From Candidatus Bathyarchaeota archaeon (GTDB lineage: Archaea; Thermoproteota; Bathyarchaeia; Bathyarchaeales; Bathycorpusculaceae): a stretch of DNA of 64,000 nt. The notes beneath the pieces were generated by a model. That model was not told the DNA's origin. It did not search any database and saw only the letters and a list, made by a program, of their open reading frames with translations. Below are positions 1 to 8,419 of the stretch, piece after piece (within the stretch, counting starts at the first letter, position 1; each line of letters starts with the position of its first letter). Position numbers and translations under genes: made by a program. The stretch lies in NCBI GenBank assembly GCA_026014745.1, contig JAOZHS010000002.1, positions 806,001 to 870,000 on the forward strand, written 5' to 3'.

Positions 1-1
1 A

Positions 2-691
2 GTGGTGGAAGCACTCAAAAAATATGACCCCATGGAAATCCGCAACAGCCTCCCCGTTTACATTGGCTTAACCCTGCTAAAACCCAAGGGCATCAAAACG
101 GTCTTCACCGGCGACGCCCTAGACGAGCTTTTCGGTTACCCATGGCAGTTCCACCTCTCAGAGGAACAGTTTGCAATCAAACAGCAAGAAATGTGGGCGG
201 AAATGGGCTTTTCCTCGTTCCCGATGGCAGAATCTCTTGGCATGCAAATTAAGGCACCCTACCGCGACCCTGACTTCATGGATTGGGCAATGAAATTGCC
301 AATTAAATACAAGATTAACATGTACAACGGCGTCAAATACAGCAAATGGATTCTACGCAAAGCCTACGAAGACGTCATACCTAAAGACATCATCTGGAGA
401 CCCAAAGCACCCCTAGAAGCAGGCACCGGAACCGAAACATTACGCACATACTTCAACGACCTAGTAGAAGACAAAGAATTCAACGAAAAGAAAGCAGCAA
501 TCAAAGCAGAAGACGACGTCGAAATCCAAGACAAAGAACAACTGCTCTACTACGAAGTATTCCGCAAGAAATTTGGCAAACCCAAAGACGTGTTCCCCAA
601 AGTTGAAGGCGGCGTCCAATGCCCCAAATGCAAGAGCTACATTAAGACCAAAATCCAGTTCTGCAAAACCTGCGGAGCCTACCCAATCTAA
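2..691 (+). CDS. Asparagine synthase-like protein, C-terminal part (5' truncated)
   Basis: The reading frame is already open at the window edge, so the true start lies upstream. The visible 229 residues match the C-terminal half of the asparagine synthase (AANH/PP-loop ATPase) fold. The stretch TGDALDELFGYPWQF corresponds to the family motif around 'SDELFGGY' that lines the ATP/aspartate site; the SGGxDS P-loop would be upstream. The last ~25 residues form a rubredoxin-like zinc ribbon, CPKCKSYIKTKIQFCKTCG (two CxxC pairs), which ordinary AsnB lacks. This tail suggests a lineage-specific relative that amidates or adenylates an unknown substrate. Family assignment is good; exact substrate is not determinable from this fragment. 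Confidence 0.8.
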   Translation: MVEALKKYDPMEIRNSLPVYIGLTLLKPKGIKTVFTGDALDELFGYPWQFHLSEEQFAIKQQEMWAEMGFSSFPMAESLGMQIKAPYRDPDFMDWAMKLPIKYKINMYNGVKYSKWILRKAYEDVIPKDIIWRPKAPLEAGTGTETLRTYFNDLVEDKEFNEKKAAIKAEDDVEIQDKEQLLYYEVFRKKFGKPKDVFPKVEGGVQCPKCKSYIKTKIQFCKTCGAYPI

Positions 692-779
692 TCTTTCCTT
701 TTTCTTTGTTAATTTATCAAGTTTCTAGGCATTAGCGTTTTTAGTTAGGGTTTACTTTCCATAGGAGAGGACCCCTTTG

Positions 780-1886
780 ATGCCATCGATACCAACCGTG
801 TTGGAGGCTAGAGGCGCTTTTTTTGGTAAGCGATTCGTACGGTTGAGTTTGGTTTTGTTTCTGATACTTCTCTTATTGGGCACAGTCATGCAGGTATCGG
901 CGGAAACCTCACACTACACCGTCGTTAGCCAATGGGGCAGTTATGGGTCAGAAAATGGTCAATTTGATAAACCAAGCAGCATCGCAGTTGACCAAGCTGG
1001 CAACGTCTACATATGTGACTCCGCCAATAATCGTGTACAAAAATTCTCCAGCTACGGAACGTATGAGTTGCAATGGGGCAGCCCAGGTTCAGAGGAAGGT
1101 CAATTCAGCAATCCCTGCGCCATAGCGCTCGATAAGGAGACAAACGTCTACGTCGCTGACAACGGCAATAGTCGGGTGCAAAAGTTTTCTGCCAACGGAA
1201 CTTTTATGCTCGAATTCAAAAAAGACAAGCCAGATGCCTTTAGTCCCTGCGGCATCGCCTTAGACACTTCAGGCAACCTATATGTTTCTGACGCAGCCAA
1301 CAACTGCATCATCAAGTTCTCCAGCAACGGTACCTACCTAACGCGTTGGGGAAGCCAAGGTTCAAACCAAGGCCAACTCAACCATCCGATGGGACTTGCC
1401 GTCGATGCACAGGGTAACGTCATTGTTGCAGACACCCAAAATAACCGCATCCAAAAGTTCTCTGAAAACGGAACCTACCTCGGTCAATGGGGCAGTTTTG
1501 GCTCCAGTAACCTACAATTTAGCCGTCCCAGCGATGTCGCAGTCGACGCAAACGGATACCTGTACGTTGCTGACGCTGGAAATAACAGAATTCAGGTGCT
1601 CTCTTCAAACGGGGCATATTTGGAGCAGTTTGGCGAATACGGCTCTATCGAAGGCCAATTCAATGATCCTACAGGCGTGGACGTTGACACCGCTGGCAAT
1701 ACGCTCTACATAGCCGACACAAACAATAACCGTGTACAGGTTTTTGTGGCTTCATGTTTGACCTGCGCGCCAGAGCCGCCGTGGGCAGCAAGCATCCTTG
1801 TCATTTTTGGCATAGTCGCGGTGGCTTTGGCTGTAAAGTTTAGGTCCAGATTCCATAAGAATTGGCTTTTTTGGGAAAAACCTTAA
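780..1886 (+). CDS. Secreted/surface NHL-repeat beta-propeller protein
   Basis: The protein has an N-terminal signal-type hydrophobic segment ending near the VSAETS region, then about six repeats of ~45-50 residues. Each repeat follows the pattern 'WGS.GS..GQF..P..IAVD..GNVYVADT.NNR(V/I)QKFS', the NHL repeat, expected to close as a six-bladed propeller. A C-terminal transmembrane helix (around ASILVIFGIVAVALAV) and basic tail would anchor it outside the membrane. NHL propellers usually bind protein or glycan ligands; no catalytic residues are apparent. ATG 780 is preferred: GGAGAGG at 764-770 lies about 9 nt upstream; an in-frame TTG directly precedes it. Confidence 0.85.
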   Translation: MPSIPTVLEARGAFFGKRFVRLSLVLFLILLLLGTVMQVSAETSHYTVVSQWGSYGSENGQFDKPSSIAVDQAGNVYICDSANNRVQKFSSYGTYELQWGSPGSEEGQFSNPCAIALDKETNVYVADNGNSRVQKFSANGTFMLEFKKDKPDAFSPCGIALDTSGNLYVSDAANNCIIKFSSNGTYLTRWGSQGSNQGQLNHPMGLAVDAQGNVIVADTQNNRIQKFSENGTYLGQWGSFGSSNLQFSRPSDVAVDANGYLYVADAGNNRIQVLSSNGAYLEQFGEYGSIEGQFNDPTGVDVDTAGNTLYIADTNNNRVQVFVASCLTCAPEPPWAASILVIFGIVAVALAVKFRSRFHKNWLFWEKP

Positions 1887-1939
1887 TTCCCCATTTATGT
1901 ACTCTTCAAAAACACAATTACCTTGCAGAGTGACTATGT

Positions 1940-3010
1940 ATGGCTAAGCTTAGTGACTTAAAGTGGGCTATGGGATTAAGTATCTTTGCGGCAAGCTTCA
2001 TATTCGGATTTTTCCTCTTAGCAATCATTTTCCTACTCCAATACTATGTATTGGGCTTCGACATAATCACGGGGTTGCTCTTAGCCATAGGCGGCACATT
2101 ACTGTTCATACTCTTTGAATATGCAATTGGCCCCACCATAGTCAGCTTATCCATGCGTCTACATTACCTCAAACCGGGAGAAAACCCCTGGTTAGAAAAC
2201 ACCGTAAAAGAATTAGCTGCCAAAAGCAACCTTCCCATGCCAAAACTTGCCGTTGTCCCCGACAGAACGCCTAACGCCTTCACGTTTGGCCGAACCAGCA
2301 GCAGCGCGGTCTTAGCTGTCCATGAAGGATTACTGCGAAGCCTCAACCAAGACGAAATCCGCGGAGTAATCGCCCACGAATTAGGACACATCAAACATAA
2401 AGACTACATAGTCATGACCATACTCTCAGCATTACCCCTTATTGCCTATTGGGTTTCTCAGCTGGCGTTAACTGCAGGATGGCTAAGCGGAGGAACATCA
2501 CATAGACGAGGCAAAGAGGAAGGCAACGCCGGCGCCATACTGGTCGTGATAGGCATAATCTCCTTTGTGGTTTACATCGTGAGTTTTCTAGCCGTAATGC
2601 GCCTCAGCCGACTCCGTGAACATTTCGCAGATGCCTTTAGCGCATATCTCACAGGCAAACCCCGCAGCCTCGAAAGCGCACTGGCAAAAATCACCTACGG
2701 ATTATCCATTGCACCAAAAGCAAACGCATCAGCCCGAAGCTTCTACATCGAAGACCCCACGCAAGCTAAACAGGAAATCGGCGATATTATGAAAAATAAA
2801 AACAAATATGACCTCGACAACGACGGCGTCCTCGACGAGCGGGAACTGCAATTAGCGATGGAAAAAGAATCCAAAGACACATGGGCACAAATGAACAGTT
2901 TATTTGCTACTCATCCCGCCACATTCAAAAGAATTTTGCTCTTGCGTGAAATTGAGCAGGAAATGGACACAGGCAAATACAGCAGCGACAAAATGTACAC
3001 GCACGTCTAA
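1940..3010 (+). CDS. htpX: HtpX-like M48 membrane zinc metalloprotease with EF-hand insertion
   Basis: This 356-residue protein is an integral membrane protease of the M48 (HtpX/Ste24) family. Two N-terminal membrane helices (about residues 10-40 and 42-68) precede the zinc motif HELGH at 146-150; two more hydrophobic segments follow (157-180, 198-222). The third zinc ligand is expected at the Glu of 'RLREHFADAFSA' (about residue 227). HtpX enzymes degrade misfolded membrane proteins with the active site facing the cytoplasm. Unusually, residues 291-302 (DLDNDGVLDERE) match a canonical EF-hand calcium loop. The gene starts 53 bp after the NHL gene, so co-transcription is possible. Confidence 0.9.
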   Translation: MAKLSDLKWAMGLSIFAASFIFGFFLLAIIFLLQYYVLGFDIITGLLLAIGGTLLFILFEYAIGPTIVSLSMRLHYLKPGENPWLENTVKELAAKSNLPMPKLAVVPDRTPNAFTFGRTSSSAVLAVHEGLLRSLNQDEIRGVIAHELGHIKHKDYIVMTILSALPLIAYWVSQLALTAGWLSGGTSHRRGKEEGNAGAILVVIGIISFVVYIVSFLAVMRLSRLREHFADAFSAYLTGKPRSLESALAKITYGLSIAPKANASARSFYIEDPTQAKQEIGDIMKNKNKYDLDNDGVLDERELQLAMEKESKDTWAQMNSLFATHPATFKRILLLREIEQEMDTGKYSSDKMYTHV

Positions 3011-3067
3011 TCCCTTTTCTGTCTTTTTGAACAAAAATTAAAAAAAGAAAAGAGGGAAAACTCTTCT

Positions 3068-5557
3068 TTAGGGTTTTTTTCTTAGTAACAATATACCGAG
3101 TATTGCTATTGCAATGATTATGGCTATTGTTGAGACTGCAAAGTATAATTCAAATGGTGGTTGAGTTGGAACGATTTCGGGTTGCTGGGTTGCAGTTGGT
3201 ACTGGTTCATCAACGACAAATGAGCTTTCAGCATGCGATGGATAGTAAGATTTTGAGCCGCCAAAGGAGGCGTAAACTGTGTATGCGCCGGGTATGTCTG
3301 GTTTCCAGTTAAATGTGTAGAAGCCTGTTTCGTCAGATTTTGTGGTGCCTATGTTTCGGTAGTTGCCGTTAGAATCTAGCACATCGATGGTTACTTCTAC
3401 GCCGGTAGTGTTTGTAGGGAGGGGTTGCTGCATATACACGTATTCCATCCATCTGCTCTGGCTCTCATCTGAAATTGCGGGTACGCCATTTGGAAAACGA
3501 GTGGATGGTGCATTTTGTTTTGTGCCTGCCGAGATGTCAGTTACGGTTCCGCGGATTATTACAGATTGGTCCTGTTGAACGCCTGCATCTGGAGCATCTA
3601 CAGTGAGTGCCGTTGGACCTTTGCCGTAGCAATATACTTGTCCGTCATAGTTGTTGTATAATATGAGGTTGCCTTCTGCGATTGCGATGCCATTGTAGTT
3701 GTAGAAACCTAAAGCATCCCAAATTAATGACCCGTCAGTTGCGTTTAGACAGTAAACTTTTGCCCCTTTGAATAAGGGTGGATTATAGGCATGACCTGCT
3801 GTAACATAGAATTTTCCGTCAGCGGCTGCTGCAGGTTGATTGAGAGGGTATCCTTCATAGTTGACGTCTAATCCGCTGCTTCCCGTGAAGAAATCCCACA
3901 ACTTCTCGCCAGTCTGTAGGTCATAAGTGTGGACGTATCCGCCGTAGTCGATTCCAAACAATTTGCCTTCGCCAATTCTTGCTTGCCAAGAATAAACACC
4001 ATAAGCGGTTGGATATGCGTCAGTTGGACCCCAAACTTTCTTTCCATTGTTGATGTTGTATCCTTCCCATGTCATTGTTTCTGGGAAGAACATGGTATAG
4101 ATTCCGTTTCCTGCGGGACTGCCTTGCAATGTGTTCCAAGATATGCCGATGCCGTCGGGAAGCGTTCGGTTTACCGCCCATAATTCGCTGCCGTCTTTTG
4201 TGCTGTAACCAATTTCCATCTCTGAAGTGTAGGGAATTGACCAAGAATTAATTGTTGTAGCTAGAATTACGTCGGGAGTGATCTTTTTAATTGATTGCGT
4301 ATGTGGCTGATTGTAGGTTTTTACTGTTACATTAAACTCTATGCCTTTTGTCCAATCCATTGTTCTCTGCATCATGGGTCGCCATTGCCAAACGTTGCCG
4401 CCTGCCAAGACGCCGGGTTGCTGATAGTACATTATGGCTTTGGTTGAATTCCACTTAATCAACGTGTTAGCTTGACCGTTGAGTATGTAAACTAAGATTT
4501 CACCGTTTGGCCCAAAGACTGTTGTGCCTGTGGATGCATTAGCTAAACTAAATAGCCATTGTCCAGTCCAAGGATCATAGCAATTGTAGGTGGAACCAGT
4601 TGACCATAAGTAGGGGATAACGCCGAATTGGTTGGGTGAATTGTAGTCGTAATATTGACCAAAGGATATGCGGGTGTTGTTTTGCCACCAGAGTTGTTTT
4701 CCTGTGCGTAGGTCTAAGCAGACTGCGCCGCCGGTGCTAGCAGAAGTGCTCATCGGCAGATTCAAAATAAGTTTTCCATCAATCACGATTGGGCTGCTCA
4801 TTTTGGTTTCGTAGGCTAAGCCTGTGTAGTAGTTCCAATCAGTGTAGTTGCCTCCAACGACACCGCCTGGTGCTAAAGGATAAGTCCAAAGTATGTGACC
4901 AGACTCGGGGGCGGTTGTATAGGGGTTATAGTAGTTGTAGCCATCATAGTTGCTCATCAGCCAGTCACCAGCAATAATAGACCATTCAGGGTTCATACCG
5001 TAGATAGGTCGCGTCCAGTAATCTGTTGGGAGCGGAGTTACAGGCCAAGCTTCCACGGGATCCTGTTGCACAACAACTGTAACTACAGTACTGTTGCTAG
5101 GTTTATAGTAGTCGCCCACAAATGCTGCGTTACTTGTTCCGGTAACGGGATTGGGGTTTTTGCCAGCTATCGTTTGTCCAAGGAAAAACATCTGGAAGCT
5201 ATAGTTACCAACTATGTCTGGAGTGTAGTTTGTGTAAGCGGCGCCGACGTCGTCGGTTGTGAAGGGACCCAAAGTTTGAGTTTTGCCGTTTGGGTCAATG
5301 ACTGTTACTGTTAAGCCTTCCCAGCGATCTCCGAAAGCTACGTTGGCTGTTGGGGGTAGTTTATCGAGCCAAAAGTTTAGAATCAAGTCTTGTCCAACAC
5401 CGATTGGACTAGGTGTCACACTCAGAAAAGCGTATGTGGGGGTGTTCCATGGGGGGGTATGCGCATTAGCTGTTTGCACTGCAACCATTTCGATTATGAA
5501 ACTCATAGTCAGAATCAATAAAATTAAAAAAACCATTGTTTTTTTTATGTGTTTCAT
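3068..5557 (-). CDS. Secreted PQQ-type beta-propeller surface protein
   Basis: An 829-residue exported protein. It has a signal peptide (about residues 1-32, KKTMVFLILLILTMSFII then a small-residue cleavage region), an N-terminal Ig-like region with 'VTVIDPNGKTQTLGPFTTDDVG', a central PQQ/WD-like propeller with repeats such as 'GAVCLDLRTGKQLWW' and 'GAKVYCLNATDGSLIWDA', a second Ig-like domain near 700-790, then a Pro/Thr linker, a C-terminal membrane helix and the basic tail LLRKKP. Such proteins are common on archaeal surfaces. PQQ-type repeats do not imply PQQ binding and no enzymatic motif is seen; a ligand-binding or structural role is inferred. Confidence 0.8.
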   Translation of the reverse strand: MKHIKKTMVFLILLILTMSFIIEMVAVQTANAHTPPWNTPTYAFLSVTPSPIGVGQDLILNFWLDKLPPTANVAFGDRWEGLTVTVIDPNGKTQTLGPFTTDDVGAAYTNYTPDIVGNYSFQMFFLGQTIAGKNPNPVTGTSNAAFVGDYYKPSNSTVVTVVVQQDPVEAWPVTPLPTDYWTRPIYGMNPEWSIIAGDWLMSNYDGYNYYNPYTTAPESGHILWTYPLAPGGVVGGNYTDWNYYTGLAYETKMSSPIVIDGKLILNLPMSTSASTGGAVCLDLRTGKQLWWQNNTRISFGQYYDYNSPNQFGVIPYLWSTGSTYNCYDPWTGQWLFSLANASTGTTVFGPNGEILVYILNGQANTLIKWNSTKAIMYYQQPGVLAGGNVWQWRPMMQRTMDWTKGIEFNVTVKTYNQPHTQSIKKITPDVILATTINSWSIPYTSEMEIGYSTKDGSELWAVNRTLPDGIGISWNTLQGSPAGNGIYTMFFPETMTWEGYNINNGKKVWGPTDAYPTAYGVYSWQARIGEGKLFGIDYGGYVHTYDLQTGEKLWDFFTGSSGLDVNYEGYPLNQPAAAADGKFYVTAGHAYNPPLFKGAKVYCLNATDGSLIWDALGFYNYNGIAIAEGNLILYNNYDGQVYCYGKGPTALTVDAPDAGVQQDQSVIIRGTVTDISAGTKQNAPSTRFPNGVPAISDESQSRWMEYVYMQQPLPTNTTGVEVTIDVLDSNGNYRNIGTTKSDETGFYTFNWKPDIPGAYTVYASFGGSKSYYPSHAESSFVVDEPVPTATQQPEIVPTQPPFELYFAVSTIAIIIAIAILGILLLRKKP

Positions 5558-5587
5558 ATTTTTTTCTCTGCTAAATTTGTTTGGCTA

Positions 5588-5921
5588 AACAAGCTTCTTT
5601 GCGGTTGTATAGCCAACGAAATTTTTGTATCTTTAACACTTGTATATTAATTTACCTATCATACTAAATAATGAAAGTAAAAATAGCATCATATACCAAA
5701 AAAATAATGAATATTTGAAAGCTTAACCAACCAAACTTGCAGAAAAAACACTGCAAAACGGCGCAAACCCCACTGTGACCCATAGCTCATCGGTCAGGCT
5801 ACTTCCCATTTAAGCTCAATAACAGAACATGAATTATAGAGTCGCCTTAAAAATTACGAGGAAGTCACATAAACCTAATATCTGTGCGGCGTGGATTTAC
5901 TAAACCCGAAGGTTAAGGCAT
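5588..5921. other. Intergenic region, no gene seen
   Basis: This 334-bp AT-rich spacer separates two divergent genes. It must carry promoters for both. The A/T-rich stretch near 5640-5700 is the likeliest location, but no single TATA box stands out. No credible ORF, tRNA or box C/D pattern was found. Confidence 0.4.
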
Positions 5922-6128
5922 ATGGTGAATTACTGTCCTGAATGCGGCGGAGAAATGCAGTACATCTCTCTAACCAAACATTATGTCTGTAAAAGCTGCG
6001 GTTTATCCTGCACTGGACAAGAACTCAACGACCTGCATGACAAGAATAGACCCCTCGACGAGACAGAAGACGAAGTCCGACAGAACCGCCGCAAAGAGTA
6101 CCTCAAGTGGTACCTCAGCAAAAAATAA
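5922..6128 (+). CDS. Small zinc-ribbon protein
   Basis: A 68-residue protein with two CxxC pairs: CPECGG near residue 5 and CKSCGL near residue 23, forming one treble-clef or zinc-ribbon fold. A highly charged helical C-terminus follows (DETEDEVRQNRRKEYLKWY). Short zinc-ribbon proteins are numerous in these archaea and may act in nucleic-acid or protein contacts. The function is unknown. It starts with ATG and stands alone between two minus-strand genes, so it has its own promoter. Confidence 0.65.
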   Translation: MVNYCPECGGEMQYISLTKHYVCKSCGLSCTGQELNDLHDKNRPLDETEDEVRQNRRKEYLKWYLSKK

Positions 6129-6325
6129 ACTGCTCAATCAAGCAGTTCCGTTTTGTTAGATAATACTCTGTTTCAAAGAAACCAGTATAGAATAACTTGG
6201 TTATTGGCGCATGATTTTGGGGGCAGCCGATAATTAACGGATAGATGAATAAGTTATCAGTTCTTTCTTAAAGAGCATCCGCTATGCTTAAAATTTAAAA
6301 ATAAAAAAAGAAAAAGAAAAGGGGT

Positions 6326-6841
6326 TTAGAAAGCTCTGATTGTTGGTACTGAGCGCTTTGCTTTTACTACGTAGAATATTACGAATGCTGCTAAAGCTGC
6401 ACCTAACGCTGATAGCCCGCCGATTACGCTTTCGGGTAATACGAACAGGGTGTTGGATGCGATTGTAGCTACTGTTTGACCGTCAATGATGAATAGGTAG
6501 GCGCCAGGGGCTGGTGCGGTGATGACCATTGAGCCTGTTCCAGTGATTGTCCATTGGTAGGGTGCACCTAGGGCTACTGCGGTTGCAGGGTTGTCGCCTG
6601 AGGCGAGGTACATTGTTGCAGTTCCAGGTGTTACGGAACTACCAGCGATGTTTTGTACGATGTACCAAACCTTAACTTGGTCGCCGGGGTTGAATACGTT
6701 TTGTGGGTTACCTGACATATCGGTTGTCCAGACACTGGCTTTCTGAACGAGTGGTGCGGGTGAAGCGCTTGCAATTGCGGCAAATGCTGTGGCAGCAAGT
6801 AGCATGCAGAGCATAGCTAATACGATTCTGTTTGTTCGCAA
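6326..6841 (-). CDS. Small secreted protein with C-terminal sorting-like membrane helix
   Basis: A 171-residue exported protein. Residues 1-26 are a signal peptide (VLAMLCMLLAATAFAAIASA), followed by a beta-rich domain of about 100 residues and a C-terminal segment with a LPES motif, a Gly/Ala-rich membrane helix and a basic end (VKAKR). This tripartite C-terminus resembles archaeosortase/exosortase recognition tails, so it is a candidate substrate of the archaeosortase at 22862-24952; that link is an inference. Translation starts at TTG 6841, with GGAG (complement of 6850-6853) about 8 nt upstream. No family was recognised for the ectodomain. Confidence 0.65.
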   Translation of the reverse strand: MRTNRIVLAMLCMLLAATAFAAIASASPAPLVQKASVWTTDMSGNPQNVFNPGDQVKVWYIVQNIAGSSVTPGTATMYLASGDNPATAVALGAPYQWTITGTGSMVITAPAPGAYLFIIDGQTVATIASNTLFVLPESVIGGLSALGAALAAFVIFYVVKAKRSVPTIRAF

Positions 6842-6922
6842 ATTTGAATCTCCTTTCTTTATATCTGTAAATAGGACTAAGCGAACTCTTGCTTATATTG
6901 TGATATGCAAAACTCAAGAATA

Positions 6923-6958
6923 TTTTCTATACCTATATGGATAGCAACATATAGAAAA
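6923..6958. repeat. Inverted repeat upstream of the small secreted-protein gene
   Basis: Perfect 9-bp inverted arms, TTTTCTATA (6923-6931) and TATAGAAAA (6950-6958), flank an 18-nt spacer containing CCTATATGG. It lies between two minus-strand genes: about 80 bp upstream of the secreted-protein start and past the winged-helix gene's stop. It could be an operator or a transcription terminator structure. Confidence 0.4.
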
Positions 6959-7067
6959 ATAGCTTATGTCTTCTATAAACCTCAAATAAGGACACCCAAC
7001 CAAAAAAATATTCTCTAATTTGATAAAAAAAGCAAGTGCTAATTTTATTAATTCAACAAAAGCGACG

Positions 7068-7373
7068 TTAAGCTTCAAAAATAAAAGCCAACTTTTCTTT
7101 CTCCAAAGCTAAGGAATCTACAAGCTTTTGTGCTTCAATATTGCGTTGACGGAACTGGTGATAGTGACTAAGAAAGATCCGACCCTCAGGAGTCAATGTA
7201 TAGTGGTAAACATCCACATGCAACAGTCCAGCATCAATCGCAACCCCCAAATACTTTTCAAGAAGTGCGAAACTCAAATTTGCCTTTAACATAATGTTTG
7301 TTTTGCATGTTCCTGTTCCAGTAGCCTCTAAGACAGCTGCAATTATGCTTACACGGTCGCGTTTTTTTCCCAT
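7068..7373 (-). CDS. ArnR-like winged-helix DNA-binding protein
   Basis: This 101-residue protein matches the single winged-helix family seen in archaeal ArnR1-type regulators (HTH_45-like). Features are a first helix 'VSIIAAVLEAT', a recognition-helix region 'CKTNIMLKANLSFALLEKYL', a wing 'YTLTPEGRIFLSHY' and a C-terminal helical tail (FRQRNIEAQKLVDSLALEKEKL). It has a clear paralogue at 47672-47983 that keeps the same order of motifs. Expected to be a dimeric cytoplasmic transcription regulator. The target is unknown. Confidence 0.75.
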   Translation of the reverse strand: MGKKRDRVSIIAAVLEATGTGTCKTNIMLKANLSFALLEKYLGVAIDAGLLHVDVYHYTLTPEGRIFLSHYHQFRQRNIEAQKLVDSLALEKEKLAFIFEA

Positions 7374-7553
7374 AGTAGACCCTCTTTAAGCGAAGTTAAA
7401 ACAGCAAAGAGTCATGTTTTTTTCAGGTTTAAGAAATTTAAGCGTTATTCTCAAAACGAAAGATGCAAGGGTTGACTCTTATTCTCTGAATAACACATTT
7501 TTATATCAATTAGCAACCGCTATTTATCAGAATAGAAGAGGCAAAGGATTACC

Positions 7554-8369
7554 TTGACCGTCAACTTAGAAGTAATCTGCATCGGCAATGAACTTTTAAT
7601 TGGCAAAATCAAAGACACCAACGCACACTACATTGCTACTCATGCAACACAATTGGGCGCTAACGTGAAACGAGTAACCGTCATACAAGACATCATAGAA
7701 GAAATCGCAACCACCATTCAAGAAGCTCTCGCACGTAAACCCCACTTCTTAATAACCACCGGTGGTTTAGGACCCACATTTGATGACAAAACTTTTGAGG
7801 CTGTCGCAAAAGCCTTCAACCAGAAACTTGTCGTAAACCAAGAGGCTCTAGCATTAGTTAAGCAGAGGTATATCGAATATGCCAAGAAAAGGCAGCTAAC
7901 TACGGAATTTGAATTGACCCCGCCACGGTTAAAGATGGCGACGCTTCCAGAAAACGCATATCCTGTCAATAACCCTGTAGGTTCAGCCCCCGCAATCCGC
8001 GTTAACTACGAAGGCACCATTTTGTTTGTACTCCCCGGCGTGCCCCAAGAGGCGGAAGCCATTTTTGAATCAGTCATCGCGCCCCTGATTAGTCAAGGTG
8101 TGGGTAATAGCATATTTTGTGAACGGAGCCTGTTTGTGTTTATGGCTGAGTCACGACTAGCGCCACTAATCGACAGGGTCATGGCTGATAATTCAGGTGT
8201 TTACATAAAGTCGCATCCATTACCTTCTGAAAGTAAACCACGCGTTGAGCTCCATTTAACAATCACCGATACCCAAGATCAGCAGCCAGCCGAAAAATTG
8301 GTTAAGGCCAGCCAAGAAATTGCCAAACTGATTTTAGAGAATGGCGGGGAGCTTCAAGGGCAAGTTTAG
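7554..8369 (+). CDS. CinA-like MoCF-domain protein (nicotinamide-nucleotide amidase-related)
   Basis: The 271-residue protein carries a MoCF (MoaB/MogA-like) fold as in the CinA N-terminal domain. Markers are the start 'EVICIGNELLIGKIKDTNA', the loop TTGGLGPTFDD around residue 67 and 'GSAPAIRV...LPGVPQEAEAIF' near 145-185. It lacks the C-terminal amidase domain of bacterial CinA, like other archaeal stand-alone homologues. CinA N-domains act on nucleotides (ADP-ribose pyrophosphatase activity in bacterial examples), so a role in NAD by-product turnover is possible. The start is TTG 7554, preceded by a GAGG-containing purine stretch. Confidence 0.8.
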   Translation: MTVNLEVICIGNELLIGKIKDTNAHYIATHATQLGANVKRVTVIQDIIEEIATTIQEALARKPHFLITTGGLGPTFDDKTFEAVAKAFNQKLVVNQEALALVKQRYIEYAKKRQLTTEFELTPPRLKMATLPENAYPVNNPVGSAPAIRVNYEGTILFVLPGVPQEAEAIFESVIAPLISQGVGNSIFCERSLFVFMAESRLAPLIDRVMADNSGVYIKSHPLPSESKPRVELHLTITDTQDQQPAEKLVKASQEIAKLILENGGELQGQV

Positions 8370-8419
8370 CTGCCTCTGGGTGATTTGGGAATAAGATTTT
8401 AAGGTATCAATCATTTTTA

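Noticed and set aside
3068-5557. Quinoprotein dehydrogenase
   Set aside because: PQQ-like propeller repeats are present, but the heme-binding and catalytic Asp context of true dehydrogenases is not, and Ig-like domains and a membrane anchor point to a surface protein.
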